From: Liolophura sinensis
Lineage: Eukaryota > Mollusca > Polyplacophora > Chitonida > Chitonidae
Reading direction: 5' to 3'
Assembly: GCF_032854445.1 (NCBI RefSeq)
Contig: NW_027018088.1
Location: 1 to 64,000 of the forward strand
Length of the DNA: 64,000 nt
Shown here: positions 10,401 to 24,546 of the stretch, piece after piece
Numbering within the stretch: position 1 is the stretch's first letter
Layout: each line of letters opens with the position of its first letter
Program-made: the position numbers and the translations under genes
The notes under the pieces: model-generated
The model's database searches: none
Told to the model about the DNA's origin: nothing
What the model saw: only the letters and a program-made list of their open reading frames with translations

Positions 10401-11538
10401 ATTTTTGCCTGGTATTTTTTCTAATTGAAATCGGCTACATTAACTATGTACAATCGCGACTGGTCATTACTATATTCAACTTTTCATTATAAGTTATGTG
10501 CCCTTCGGTAGCCCAGACGACGTCAAATCTTTGGGCCAAGCCCATTTAACTCACCCAGCAAATGTCTTACTTCTAAGTCGAAGACAAACTCAATGTCTTT
10601 ATCTACATGTAGAAAAACCACACCATTTGTATATAGAAAAAACACAAGGTACTTGATACAGTCCGCTGTAAAAAGTACAATTGAACACTGACCCACATCA
10701 ATAAGGTGGCAAAAGATGCGCAATTGGGCCAGGCATCTCCAGCTGTTGAAAAATTGCAAATTTCCTTGGTTTCCATGGAGTAAGAGCCGTTGCTGGGCAC
10801 GTGATCTTGACATCAATGATTATTCATTTGTGGCTACAGCCAAAAGTATTGGTCGGAGAGCAACGCGGTTTGCACCATTCGATTTCTCGTCAAAAAATAC
10901 GTCGGATTAGCCTCTTACCAGCAGCTTTGGAACAGTTTTTCCACTCTTGGATTTTTGCCTGGTATTTTTTCTAATTGAAATCGGCTACATTAACTATGTA
11001 CAATCGCGACTGGTCATTACTATATTCAACTTTTCATTATAAGTTATGTGCCCTTCGGTAGCCCAGACGACGTCAAATCTTTGGGCCAAGCCCATTTAAC
11101 TCACCCAGCAGTTGTCTTACTTCTAAGTCGAAGACAAACTCAATGTCTTTATCTACATGTAGAAAAACCACACCATTTGTATATAAAAAAAACACAAGGT
11201 ACTTGATACAGTCCGCTGTAAAAAGTACAATTGAACACTGACCCACATCAATAAGGTGCCAAAAGATTCGCAATTGGGCCAGGCATCTCCAGCTGTTGAA
11301 AAATTGCAAATTTCCTTGGTTTCCATGGAGTAAGAGCCGTTGCTGGGCACGTGATCTTGACATCAATAATTATTCATTTGTGGCTACAGCCAAAAGTACT
11401 GGTCGGAGAGCAACGCGGTTTGCACCATTCGATTTCTCGTCAAAAAATACGTCGGATTAGCCTCTTACCAGCAGCATTGGAACAGTTTTTCAACTTTTGG
11501 ATTTTTGCCTGGTATTTTTTCTAATTGAAATCGGCTAC

Positions 11539-14500
11539 ATTAACTATGTACAATCGCGACTGGTCATTACTATATTCAACTTTTCATTATAAGTTATGTG
11601 CCCTTCGGTAGCCCAGACGACGTCAAATCTTTGGGCTAAGCCCATTTAACTCACCCAGCAAATGTCTTACTTCTAAGTCGAAGACAAACTCAATGTCTTT
11701 ATCTACATGTAGAAAAACCACACCATTTGTATATAAAAAAAACACAAGGTACTTGATACAGTCCGCTGTAAAAAGTACAATTGAACACTGACCCACATCA
11801 ATAAGGTGCCAAAAGATGCGCAATTGGGCCAGGTATCTCCAGCTGTTGAAAAATTGCAAATTTCCTTGGTTTCCATGGAGTAAGAGCCGTTGCTGGGCAC
11901 GTGATCTTGACATCAATGATTATTCATTTGTGGCTACAGCCAAAAATATTGGTCGGAGAGCAACGCGGTTTGCACCATTCGATTTCTCGTCAAAAATACG
12001 TCGGATTAGCCTCTTACCAGCAGCATTGGAACAGTTTTTCAACTTTTGGATTTTTGCCTGGTATTTTTTCTAATTGAAATCGGCTACATTAACTATGTAC
12101 AATCGCGACTGGTCATTACTATATTCAACTTTTCATTATAAGTTATGTGCCCTTCGGTAGCCCAGACCACGTCAAATCTTTGGGCTAAGCCCATTTAACT
12201 CACCCAGCAAATGTCTTACTTCTAAGTCGAAGACAAACTCAATGTCTTTATCTACATGTAGAAAAACCACACCATTTGTATATAAAAAAAACACAAGGTA
12301 CTTGATACAGTCCGCTGTAAAAAGTACAATTGAACACTGACCCACATCAATAAGGTGCCAAAAGATGCGCAATTGGGCCAGGCATCTCCAGCTGTTGAAA
12401 AATTGCAAATTTCCTTGGTTTCCATGGAGTAAGAGCCGTTGCTGGGCACGTGATCTTGACATCAATGATTATTCATTTGTGGCTACAGCCAAAAGTATTG
12501 GTCGGAGAGCAACGCGGTTTGCACCATTCGATTTCTCGTCAAAAAATACGTCGGATTAGCCTCTTACCAGCAGCATTGGAACAGTTTTTCCACTTTTGGA
12601 TTTTTGCCTGGTATTTTTGCGAATTGAAATCGGCTACATTAACTATGTACAATCGCGACTGGTCATTACTATATTCAACTTTTCATTATAAGTTATGTGC
12701 CCTCGGTAGCCCAGACGACGTCAAATCTTTGGGCCAAGCCCATTTAACTCACCCAGCAGTTGTCTTACTTCTAAGTCGAAGACAAACTCAATGTCTTTAT
12801 CTACATGTAGAAAAACCACACCATTTGTATATAAAAAAAACACAAGGTACTTGATACAGTCCGCTGTAAAAAGTACAATTGAACACTGACCCACATCAAT
12901 AAGGTGACAAAAGATGCGCAATTGGGCCAGGCATCTCCAGCTGTTGAAAAATTGCAAATTTCCTTGGTTTCCATGGAGTAAGAGCCGTTGCTGGGCACGT
13001 GATCTTGACATCAATGATTATTCATTTGTGGCTACAGCCAAAAGTATTGGTCGGAGAGCAACGCGGTTTGCACCATTCGATTTCTCGTCAAAAAATACGT
13101 CGGTCGGATTAGCCTCTTACCAGCAGCATTGGAACAGTTTTTCTACTTTTGGATTTTTGCCTGGTCTTTTTGCTAATTGAAATCGGCTACATTAACTATG
13201 TACAATCGCGACTGGTCATTACTATATTCAACTTTTCATTATAAGTTATGTGCCCTTCGGTAGCCCAGACGACGTCAAATCTTTGGGCCAAGCCCATTTA
13301 ACTCACCCAGCAGTTGTCTTACTTCTAAGTCGAAGACAAACTCAATGTCTTTATCTACATGTAGAAAAACCACACCATTTGTATATAAAAAAACACAAGG
13401 TACTTGATACAGTCCGCTGTAAAAAGTACAATTGAACACTGACCCACATCAATAAGGTGCCAAAAGATGCGCAATTGGGCCAGGCATCTCCAGCTGTTGA
13501 AAAATTGCAAATTTCCTTGGTTTCCATGGAGTAAGAGCCGTTGCTGGGCACGTGATCTTGACATCAATGATTATTCATTTGTGGCTACAGCCAAAAGTAT
13601 TGGTCGGAGAGCAACGCGGTTTGCACCATTCGATTTCTCGTCAAAAAATACGTCGGATTAGTCTCTTACCAGCAGCATTGGAACAGTTTTTCCACTTTTG
13701 GATTTTTGCCTGGTATTTTTGCGAATTGAAATCGGCTACATTAACTATGTACAATCGCGACTGGTCATTACTATATTCAACTTTTTATTATAAGTTATGT
13801 GCCCTTCGGTAGCCCAGACGACGTCAAATCTTTGGGCCAAGCCCATTTAACTCACCCAGCAAATGTCTTACTTCTAAGTCGAAGACAAACTCAATGTCTT
13901 TATCTACATGTAGAGAAACCACACCATTTGTATATAAAAAAAACACAAGGTACTTGATACAGTCCGCTGTAAAAAGGACAATTGAACACTGACCCACATC
14001 AATAAGGTGCCAAAAGATGCGCAATTGGGCCAGGCATCTCCAGCTGTTGAAAAATTGCAAATTTCCTTGGTTTCCATGGAGTAAGAGCCGTTGCCGGGCA
14101 CGTGATCTTGACATCAATGATTATTCATTTGTGGCTACAGCCAAAAGTATTGGTCGGAGAGCAACGCGGTTTGCACCATTCGATTTCTCGTCAAAAAATA
14201 CGTCGGATTAGCCTCTTACCAGCAGCATTGGAACAGTTTTTCCACTTTTGGATTTTTGCCTGGTCTTTTTGCGAATTGAAATCGGCTACATTAACTATGT
14301 ACAATCGCGACTGGTCATTACTATATTCAACTTTTCATTATAAGTTATGTGCCCTTCGGTAGCCCAGACGACGTCAAATCTTTGGGCGAAGCCCATTTAA
14401 CTCACCCAGCAAATGTCTTACTTCTAAGTCGAAGACAAACTCAATGTCTTGATCTACATGTAGAAAAACCACACCATTTGTATATAAAAAAACACAAGGT

Positions 14501-17500
14501 ACTTGATACAGTCCGCTGTAAAAAGTACAATTGAACACTGACCCACATCAATAAGGTGCCAAAAGATGCGCAATTGGTCCAGGCATCTCCAGCTGTTGAA
14601 AAATTGCAAATTTCCTTGGTTTCCATGGAGTAAGAGCCGTTGCCGGGCACGTGATCTTGATATCAATGATTATTCATTTGTGGCTACAGCCAAAAGTATT
14701 GATCGGAGAGCAACGTGGTTTGCACCATTCGATTTCTCGTCAAAAAATACGTCGGATTAGCCTCTTACCAGCAGCATTGGAACACTTTTTCCACTTTTGG
14801 ATTTTTGCCTGGTATTTTTTCTAATTGAAATCGGCTACATTAACTATGTACAATCGCGACTGGTCATTACTATATTCAACTTTTCATTATAAGTTATGTG
14901 CCCTTCGGTAGCCCAGACGACGTCAAATCTTTGGGCCAAGCCCATTTAACTCACCCAGCAAATGTCTTACTTCTAAGTCGAAGACAAACTCAATGTCTTT
15001 ATCTACATGTAGAAAAACCACACCATTTGTATATAAAAAAAACACAAGGTACTTGATACAGTCCGCTGTAAAAAGTACAATTGAACACTGACCCACATCA
15101 ATAAGGTGCCAAAAGATGCGCAATTGGGCCAGGCATCTCCAGCTGTTGAAAAATTGCAAATTTCCTTGGTTTCCATGGAGTAAGAGCCGTTGCTGGGCAC
15201 GTGATCTTGACATCAATGATTATTCATTTGTGGCTACAGCCAAAAGTATTGGTCGGAGAGCAACGCGGTTTGCACCATTCGATTTCTCGTCAAAAAATAC
15301 GTCGGATTAGCCTCTTACCAGCAGCATTGGAACAGTTTTTCCACTTTTGGATTTTTGCCTGGTATTTTTTCTAATTGAAATCGGCTACATTAACTATGTA
15401 CAATCGCGACTGGTCATTACTATATTCAACTTTTCATTATAAGTTATGTGCCCTTCGGTAGCCCAGACGACGTCAAATCTTTGGGCCAAGCCCATTTAAC
15501 TCACCCAGCAAATGTCTTACTTCTAAGTCGAAGACAAACTCAATGTCTTTATCTACATGTAGAAAAACCACACCATTTGTATATAAAAAAAACACAAGGT
15601 ACTTGATACAGTCCGCTGTAAAAAGTACAATTGAACACTGACCCACATCAATAAGGTGCCAAAAGATGCGCAATTGGGCCAGGCATCTCCAGCTGTTGAA
15701 AAATTGCAAATTTCCTTGGTTTCCATGGAGTAAGAGCCGTTGCTGGGCACGTGATCTTGACATCAATGATTATTCATTTGTGGCTACAGCCAAAAGTATT
15801 GGTCGGAGAGCAACGCGGTTTGCACCATTCGATTTCTCGTCAAAAAATACGTCGGATTAGCCTCTTACCAGCAGCATTGGAACAGTTTTTCTACTTTTGG
15901 ATTTTTGCCTGGTCTTTTTGCGAATTGAAATCGGCTACATTAACTATGTACAATCGCGACTGGTCATTACTATATTCAACTTTTCATTATAAGTTATGTG
16001 CCCTTCGGTAGCCCAGACGACGTCAAATCTTTGGGCCAAGCCCATTTAACTCACCCAGCAAATGTCTTACTTCTAAGTCGAAGACAAACTCAATGTCTTT
16101 ATCTACATGTAGTAAAACCACACCATTTGTATATAAAAAAAACACAAGGTACTTGATACAGTCCGCTGTAAAAAGTACAATTGAACACTGACCCACATCA
16201 ATAAGGTGCCAAAAGATGCGCAATTGGGCCAGGCATCTTCAGCTGTTGAAAAATTGCAAATTTCCTTGGTTTCCATGGAGTAAGAGCCGTTGCTGGGCAC
16301 GTGATCTTGACATCAATGATTATTCATTTGTGGCTACAGCCAAAAGTATTGGTCGGAAAGCAACGCGGTTTGCACCATTCGATTTCTCGTCAAAAAATAC
16401 GTCGGATTAGCCTCTTACCAGCAGCATTGGAACAGTTTTTCCACTTTTGGATTTTTGCCTGGTATTTTTTCTAATTGAAATCGGCTACATTAACTATGTA
16501 CAATCGCGACTGGTCATTACTATATTCAACTTTTCATTATAAGTTATGTGGCCTTCGGTAGCCCAGACGACGTCAAATCTTTGGGCCAAGCCCATTTAAC
16601 TCACCCAGCAAATGTCTTACTTCTAAGTCGAAGACAAACTCAATGTCTTTATCTACATGTAGAAAAACCACACCATTTGTATATAAAAAAAACACAAGGT
16701 ACTTGATACAGTCCGCTGTAAAAAGTACAATTGAACACTGACCCACATCAATAAGGTGCCAAAAGATGCGCAATTGGGCCAGGCATCTCCAGCTGTTGAA
16801 AAATTGCAAATTTCCTTGGTTTCCATGGAGTAAGAGCCGTTGCTGGGCACGTGATCTTGACATCAATGATTATTCATTTGTGGCTACAGCCAAAAGTATT
16901 GGTCGGAGAGCAACGTGGTTTGCACCATTCGATTTCTCGTCAAAAAATACGTCGGATTAGCCTCTTACCAGCAGCATTGGAACAGTTTTTCTACTTTTGG
17001 ATTTTTGCCTGGTATTTTTTCTAATTGAAATCGGCTACATTAACTATGTACAATCGCGACTGGTCATTACTATATTCAACTTTTCATTATAAGTTATGTG
17101 CCCTTCGGTAGCCCAGACGACGTCAAATCTTTGGGCCAAGCCCATTTAACTCACCCAGCAAATGTCTTACTTCTAAGTCGAAGACAAACTCAATGTCTTT
17201 ATCTACATGTAGAAAAACCACACCATTTGTATATAAAAAAAACACAAGGTACTTGATACAGTCCGCTGTAAAAAGTACAATTGAACACTGACCCACATCA
17301 ATAAGGTGCCAAAAGATGCGCAATTGGGCCAGGCATCTCCAGCTGTTGAAAAATTGCAAATTTCCTTGGTTTCCATGGAGTAAGAGCCGTTGCTGGGCAC
17401 GTGATCTTGACATCAATGATTATTCATTTGTGGCTACAGTCAAAAGTATTGGTCGGAGAGCAACGCGGTTTGCACCATTCGATTTCTCGTCAAAAAATAC

Positions 17501-19239
17501 GTCGGATTAGCCTCTTACCAGCAGCATTGGAACAGTTTTTCCACTTTTGGATTTTTGCCTGGTATTTTTTCTAATTGAAATCGGCTACATTAACTATGTA
17601 CAATCGCGACTGGTCATTACTATATTCAACTTTTCATTATAAGTTATGTGGCCTTCGGTAGCCCAGACGACGTCAAATCTTTGGGCCAAGCCCATTTAAC
17701 TCACCCAGCAAATGTCTTACTTCTAAGTCGAAGACAAACTCAATGTCTTTATCTACATGTAGAAAAACCACACCATTTGTATATAAAAAAAACACAAGGT
17801 ACTTGATACAGTCCGCTGTAAAAAGTACAATTGAACACTGACCCACATCAATAAGGTGCCAAAAGATGCGCAATTGGGCCAGGCATCTCCAGCTGTTGAA
17901 AAATTGCAAATTTCCTTGGTTTCCATGGAGTAAGAGCCGTTGCTGGGCACGTGATCTTGACATCAATGATTATTCATTTGTGGCTACAGCCAAAAGTATT
18001 GGTCGGAGAGCAACGTGGTTTGCACCATTCGATTTCTCGTCAAAAAATACGTCGGATTAGCCTCTTACCAGCAGCATTGGAACAGTTTTTCTACTTTTGG
18101 ATTTTTGCCTGGTATTTTTTCTAATTGAAATCGGCTACATTAACTATGTACAATCGCGACTGGTCATTACTATATTCAACTTTTCATTATAAGTTATGTG
18201 CCCTTCGGTAGCCCAGACGACGTCAAATCTTTGGGCCAAGCCCATTTAACTCACCCAGCAAATGTCTTACTTCTAAGTCGAAGACAAACTCAATGTCTTT
18301 ATCTACATGTAGAAAAACCACACCATTTGTATATAAAAAAAACACAAGGTATTTGATACAGTCCGCTGTAAAAAGTACAATTGAACACTGACCCACATCA
18401 ATAAGGTGCCAAAAGATGCGTAATTGGGCCAGGCATCTCCAGCTGTTGAAAAATTGCAAATTTCCTTGGTTTCCATGGAGTAAGAGCCGTTGCTGGGCAC
18501 GTGATCTTGACATCAATGATTATTCATTTGTGGCTACAGCCAAAAGTATTGGTCGGAGAGCAACGCGGTTTGCACCATTCGATTTCTCGTCAAAAAATAC
18601 GTCGGATTAGCCTCTTACCAGCAGCATTGGAACAGTTTTTCTACTTTTGGATTTTTGCCTGGTCTTTTTGCGAATTGAAATCGGCTACATTAACTATGTA
18701 CAATCGCGACTGGTCATTACTATATTCAACTTTTCATTATAAGTTATGTGCCCTTCGGTAGCCCAGACGACGTCAAATCTTTGGGCCAAGCCCATTTAAC
18801 TCACCCAGCAAATGTCTTACTTCTAAGTCGAAGACAAACTCAATGTCTTTATCTACATGTAGAAAAACCACACCATTTGTATATAAAAAAAAACACAAGG
18901 TACTTGATACAGTCCGCTGTAAAAAGTACAATTGAACACTGACCCACATCAATAAGGTGCCAAAAGATGCGCAATTGGGTCAGGCATCTCCAGCTGTTGA
19001 AAAATTGCAAATTTCCTTGGTTTCCATGGAGTAAGAGCCGTTGCTGGGCACGTGATCTTGACATCAATGATTATTCATTTGTGGCTACAGCCAAAAGTAT
19101 TGGTCGGAGAGCAACGTGGTTTGCACCATTCGATTTCTGGTCAAAAAATACGTCGGATTAGCCTCTTACCAGCAGCATTGGAACAGTTTTTCCACTTTTG
19201 GATTTTTGCCTGGTATTTTGTCTAATTGAAATCGGCTAC
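11539..19239 (+). repeat. Zone 2: uniform A-type block
   Basis: Fourteen copies start at 11539, 12088, 12638, 13191, 13740, 14290, 14839, 15389, 15939, 16489, 17039, 17589, 18139 and 18689. All are A type and almost all have caaatg. From 14839 to 18688 every copy is exactly 550 bp. Private changes include a 4 bp duplication at about 13100 (cgtcggtcgg) and a one-base loss at 12702 (ccctcgg). Copies 16489 and 17589 share two rare changes, gtggccttcgg and caacgtggtt, at 1100 bp spacing, so a dimer history is visible here too. Confidence 0.9.
15751..16011 (+). other. Recurring 86-codon plus-strand open frame, probably not a gene
   Basis: This frame starts at MILTSMIIHLWLQ and spans the boundary between two copies, ending CALR. 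It is open only in copies with the tttttgcgaattg tail, because the ttttttctaattg form has a TAA stop. It is thus widespread in zone 4, scattered in zone 2 and present in part of the reverse arm. No domain is recognisable. Variants are amino-acid changing (FFHFW/FFYFW, ALEQF/AVEQF), and one-base losses near 34160, 36359, 41308, 48463 and 51212 fuse it to another frame of 114 codons. I see no start context, signal peptide or neighbour that supports a gene. Confidence 0.55.
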
Positions 19240-22200
19240 ATTAACTATGTACAATCGCGACTGGTCATTACTATATTCAACTTTTCATTATAAGTTATGT
19301 GCCCTTCGGTAGCCCAGACGACGTCAAATCTTTGGGCAAAGCCCATTTAACTCAACCAGCAGTTGTCTTACTTCTAAGTCGAAGACAAACTCAATGTCTT
19401 TATCTACATGTAGAAAAACCACACCATTTGTATATAAAGAAAACACAAGGTACTTGATACAGTCCGCTGTAAAAAGTACAATTGAACACTGACCCACATC
19501 AATAAGGTGCCAAAAGATGCGCAATTGGGCCAGGCATCTCCAGCTGTTGAAAAATTGCAAATTTCCTTGGTTTTCCATGGAGTAAGAGCCGTTGCTGGGC
19601 ACGTGATCTTGACATCAATGATTATTCATTTGTGGCTACAGCCAAAAGTATTGGTCGGAGAGCAACGCGGTTTGCACCATTCGATTTCTCGTCAAAAAAT
19701 ACGTCGGATTAGCCTCTTACCAGCATGCATTGGAACAGTTTTTCCACTTTTGGATTTTTGCCTGGTATTTTTTCTAATTGAAATCGGCTACATTAACTAT
19801 GTACAATCGCGACTGGTCATTACTGATATTCAACTTTTCATTATAAGTTATGTGCCCTTCGGTAGCCCAGACGACGTCAAATCTTTGGGCAAAGCCATTT
19901 AACTCACCAGCAGTTGTCTTACTTCTAAGTCGAAGACAATCTCAATGTCTTTATCTACATGTAGAAAAACCACACCATTTGTATATAAAAAAAACACAAG
20001 GTACTTGATACAGTCCGCTGTAAAAAGTACAATTGAACACTGACCCACATCAATAAGGTGCCAAAAGATGCGCAATTGGGCCAGGCATCTCCAGCTGTTG
20101 AAAAATTGCAAATTTCCTTGGTTTCCATGGAGTAAGAGCCGTTGCTGGGCACGTGATCTTGACATCAATGATTATTCATTTGTGGCTACAGCCAAAAGTA
20201 TTGGTCGGAGAGCAACGCGGTTTGCACCATTCGATTTCTCGTCAAAAAATACGTCGGATTAGCCTCTTACCAGCAGCATTGGAACAGTTTTTCCACTTTT
20301 GGATTTTTGCCTGGTATTTTTTCTAATTGAAATCGGCTACATTAACTATGTACAATCGCGACTGGTCATTACTATATTCAACTTTTCATTATAAGTTATG
20401 TGCCCTTCGGTAGCCCAGACGACGTCAAATCTTTGGGCCAAGCCCATTTAACTCACCCAGCAAATGTCTTACTTCTAAGTCGAAGACAAACTCAATGTCT
20501 TTATCTACATGTAGAAAAACCACACCATTTGTATATAAAAAAAACACAAGGTACTTGATACAGTCCGCTGTAAAAAGTACAATTGAACACTGACCCACAT
20601 CAATAAGGTGCCAAAAGATGCGCAATTGGGCCAGGCATCTCCAGCTGTTGAAAAATTGCAAATTTCCTTGGTTTCCATGGAGTAAGAGCCGTTGCTGGGC
20701 ACGTGATCTTGACATCAATGATTATTCATTTGTGGCTACAGCCAAAAGTATTGGTCGGAGAGCAACGTGGTTCGCACCATTCGATTTCTCGTCAAAAAAT
20801 ACGTCGGATTAGCCTCTTACCAGCAGCATTGGAACAGTTTTTCCACTTTTGGATTTTTGCCTGGTCTTTTTGCGAATTGAAATCGGCTACATTAACTATG
20901 TACAATCGCGACTGGTCATTACTATATTCAACTTTTCATTATAAGTTATGTGCCCTTCGGTAGCCCAGACGACGTCAAATCTTTGGGCCAAGCCCATTTA
21001 ACTCACCCAGCAAATGTCTTACTTCTAAGTCGAAGACAAACTCAATGTCTTTATCTACATGTAGAAAAACCACACCATTTGTATATAAAGAAAACACAAG
21101 GTACTTGATACAGTCCGCTGTAAAAAGTACAATTGAACACTGACCCACATCAATAAGGTGCCAAAAGATGCGCAATTGGGCCAGGCATCTCCAGCTGTTG
21201 AAAAATTGCAAATTTCCTTGGTTTCCATGGAGTAAGAGCCGTTGCTGGGCACGTGATCTTGACATCAATGATTATTCATTTGTGGCTACAGCCAAAAGTA
21301 TTGGTCGGAGAGCAACGCGGTTTGCACCATTCGATTTCTCGTCAAAAAATACGTCGGATTAGCCTCTTACCAGCAGCATTGGAACAGTTTTTCCACTTTT
21401 GGATTTTTGCCTGGTCTTTTTGCTAATTGAAATCGGCTACATTAACTATGTACATTCGCGACTGGTCATTACTATATTCAACTTTTCATTATAAGTTATG
21501 TGCCCTTCGGTAGCCCAGACGACGTCAAATCTTTGGGCCAAGCCCATTTAACTCACCCAGCAAATGTCTTACTTCTAAGTCGAAGACAAACTCAATGTCT
21601 TTATCTACATGTAGAAAAACCAAACCATTTGTATATAAAAAAAACACAAGGTACTTGATACAGTCCGCTGTAAAAAGTACAATTGAACACTGACCCACAT
21701 CAATAAGGTGCCAAAAGATGCGCAATTGGGCCAGGCATCTCCAGCTGTTGAAAAATTGCAAATTTCCTTGGTTTCCATGGAGTAAGAGCCGTTGCTGGGC
21801 ACGTGATCTTGACATCAATGATTATTCATTTGTGGCTACAGCCAAAAGTATTGGTCGGAGAGCAACGCGGTTTGCACCATTCGATTTCTCGTCAAAAAAT
21901 ACGTCGGATTAGCCTCTTACCAGCAGCATTGGAACAGTTTCTCCACTTTTGGATTTTTGCCTGGTATTTTTTCTAATTGAAATCGGCTACATTAACTATG
22001 TACAATCGCGACTGGTCATTACTATATTCAACTTTTCATTATAAGTTATGTGCCCTTCGGTAGCCCAGACGACGTCAAATCTTTGGGCAAAGCCCATTTA
22101 ACTCACCCAGCAAATGTCTTACTTCTAAGTCGAAGACAAACTCAATGTCTTTATCTACATGTAGAAAAACCACACCATTTCTATATAAAGAAAACACAAG

Positions 22201-24190
22201 GTACTTGATACAGTCCGCTGTAGAAAGTACAATTGAACACTGACCCACATCAATAAGGTGCCAAAAGATGCGCAATTGGGCCAGGCATCTCCAGCTGTTG
22301 AAAAATTGCAAATTTCCTTGGTTTCCATGGAGTAAGAGCCGTTGCTGGGCACGTGATCTTGACATCAATGATTATTCATTTGTGGCTACTGCCAAAAGTA
22401 TTGGTCGGAGAGCAACGTGGTTTGCACCATTCGATTTCTCGTCAAAAAATACGTCGGATTAGCCTCTTACCAGCAGCATTGGAACAGTTTTTCCACTTTT
22501 GGATTTTTGCCTGGTATTTTGTCTAATTGAAATCGGCTACATTAACTATGTACAATCGCGACTGGTCATTACTATATTCAACTTTTCATTATAAGTTATG
22601 TGGCCTTCGGTAGCCCAGACGACGTCAAATCTTTGGGCAAAGCCCATTTAACTCAGCCAGCAGTTGTCTTACTTCTAAGTCGAAGACAAACTCAATGTCT
22701 TTATCTACATGTAGAAAAACCACACCATTTGTATATAAAGAAAACACAAGGTACTTGATACAGTCCGCTGTAAAAAGTACAATTGAACACTGACCCACAT
22801 CAATAAGGTGCCAAAAGATGCGCAATTGGGCCAGGCATCTCCAGCTGTTGAAAAATTGCAAATTTCCTTGGTTTCCATGGAGTAAGAGCCGTTGCTGGGC
22901 ACGTGATCTTGACATCAATGATTATTCATTTGTGGCTACAGCCAAAAGTATTGGTCGGAGAGCAACGCGGTTTGCACCATTCGATTTCTCGTCAAAAAAT
23001 ACGTCGGATTAGCCTCTTACCAGCAGCATTGGAACAGTTTCTCCACTTTTGGATTTTTGCCTGGTATTTTTTCTAATTGAAATCGGCTACATTAACTATG
23101 TACAATCGCGACTGGTCATTACTATATTCAACTTTTCATTATAAGTTATGTGCCCTTCGGTAGCCCAGACGACTTCAAATCTTTGGGCAAAGCTCATTTA
23201 ACTCACCCAGCAAATGTCTTACTTCTAAGTCGAAGACAAACTCAATGTCTTTATCTACATGTAGAAAAACCACACCATTTGTATATAAAGAAAACACAAG
23301 GTACTTGATACAGTCCGCTGTAGAAAGTACAATTGAACACTGACCCACATCAATAAGGTGCCAAAAGATGCGCAATTGGGCCAGGCATCTCCAGCTGTTG
23401 AAAAATTGCAAATTTCCTTGGTTTCCATGGAGTAAGAGCCGTTGCTGGGCACGTGATCTTGACATCAATGATTATTCATTTGTGGCTACTGCCAAAAGTA
23501 TTGGTCGGAGAGCAACGTGGTTTGCACCATTCGATTTCTCGTCAAAAAATACGTCGGATTAGCCTCTTACCAGCAGCATTGGAACAGTTTTTCCACTTTT
23601 GGATTTTTGCCTGGTATTTTTTCTAATTGAAATCGGCTACATTAACTATGTACAATCGCGACTGGTCATTACTATATTCAACTTTTCATTATAAGTTATG
23701 TGCCCTTCGGTAGCCCAGACGACGTCAAATCTTTGGGCAAAGCTCATTTAACTCACCCAGCAAATGTCTTATTTCTAAGTCGAAGACAAACTCAATGTCT
23801 TTATCTACATGTAGAAAAACCACACCATTTGTATATAAAAAAAACACAAGGTACATGATAAAGTCTGCTGTAAAAAGTACAATTGAACACTGACCCACAT
23901 CAATAAGGTGCCAAAAGATGCGCAATTGGGCCAGGCATCTCCAGCTGTTGAAAAATTGCAAATTTCCTTGGTTTCCATGGAGTAAGAGCCGTTGCTGGGC
24001 ACGTGATCTTGACATCAATGATTATTCATTTGTGGCTACAGCCAAAAGTATTGGTCGGAGAGCAACGCGGTTTGCACCATTCGATTTCTCGTCAAAAAAT
24101 ACGTCGGATTAGCCTCTTACCAGCAGCATTGGAACAGTTTTTCCACTTTTGGATTTTTGCCTGGTATTTTTTCTAATTGAAATCGGCTAC

Positions 24191-24546
24191 ATTAACTATG
24201 TACAATCGCGACTGGTCATTACTATATTCAACTTTTCATTATAAGTTATGTGCCCTTCGGTAGCCCAGACGACGTCAAATCTTTGGGCCAAGCCCATTTA
24301 ACTCACCCAGCAAATGTCTTACTTCTAAGTCGAAGACAAACTCAATGTCTTTATCTACATGTAGAGGAAATAAATGATTATTCATTTGTGGCTACAGCCA
24401 AAAGTATTGGTCGGAGAGCAACGTGGTTTGCACCATTCGATTTCTCGTCAAAAAATACGTCGGATTAGCCTCTTACCAGCAGCATTGGAACAGTTTTTCC
24501 ACTTTTGGATTTTTGCCTGGTATTTTGTCTAATTGAAATCGGCTAC
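24191..24546 (+). repeat. Truncated 356 bp monomer, first copy
   Basis: This copy lacks 194 bp net of the unit. It follows the consensus to ctacatgtaga (ending 24365) and resumes at aatgattattc (24373), joined by about seven bases of filler (ggaaata). The loss removes the TATA-like element, the A-tract, the 30-nt hairpin, CCATGG and the E-box. The rest of the copy is normal A type with caacgtggtt. Confidence 0.93.

Larger units (their letters stand above)
1..11538 (+). repeat. Zone 1: A/B dimeric higher-order array
   Basis: Copies start at 543, 1093, 1643, 2193, 2743, 3293, 3843, 4393, 4943, 5492, 6040, 6589, 7139, 7689, 8239, 8789, 9339, 9889, 10439 and 10989. Two linked variants define B (caataatt plus tactgg) and A (caatgatt plus tattgg); the two sites never separate in this zone. 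B copies start at 543, 1643, 2193, 2743, 3843, 4943, 6040, 7139, 8789, 9889 and 10989. A and B alternate strictly from 2743 to 7689 and from 8239 to 11538, giving a 1.1 kb dimer. A third site (cagttg or caaatg, early in the unit) is linked to B or A only from 7139 onward and is shuffled before that. The B combination disappears after 11538. Confidence 0.9.

Noticed and set aside
12450-12854. A single 134-codon plus-strand frame
   Set aside because: It exists only because of a one-base loss at about 12702 (ccctcgg) that joins two short frames; no other copy has it.
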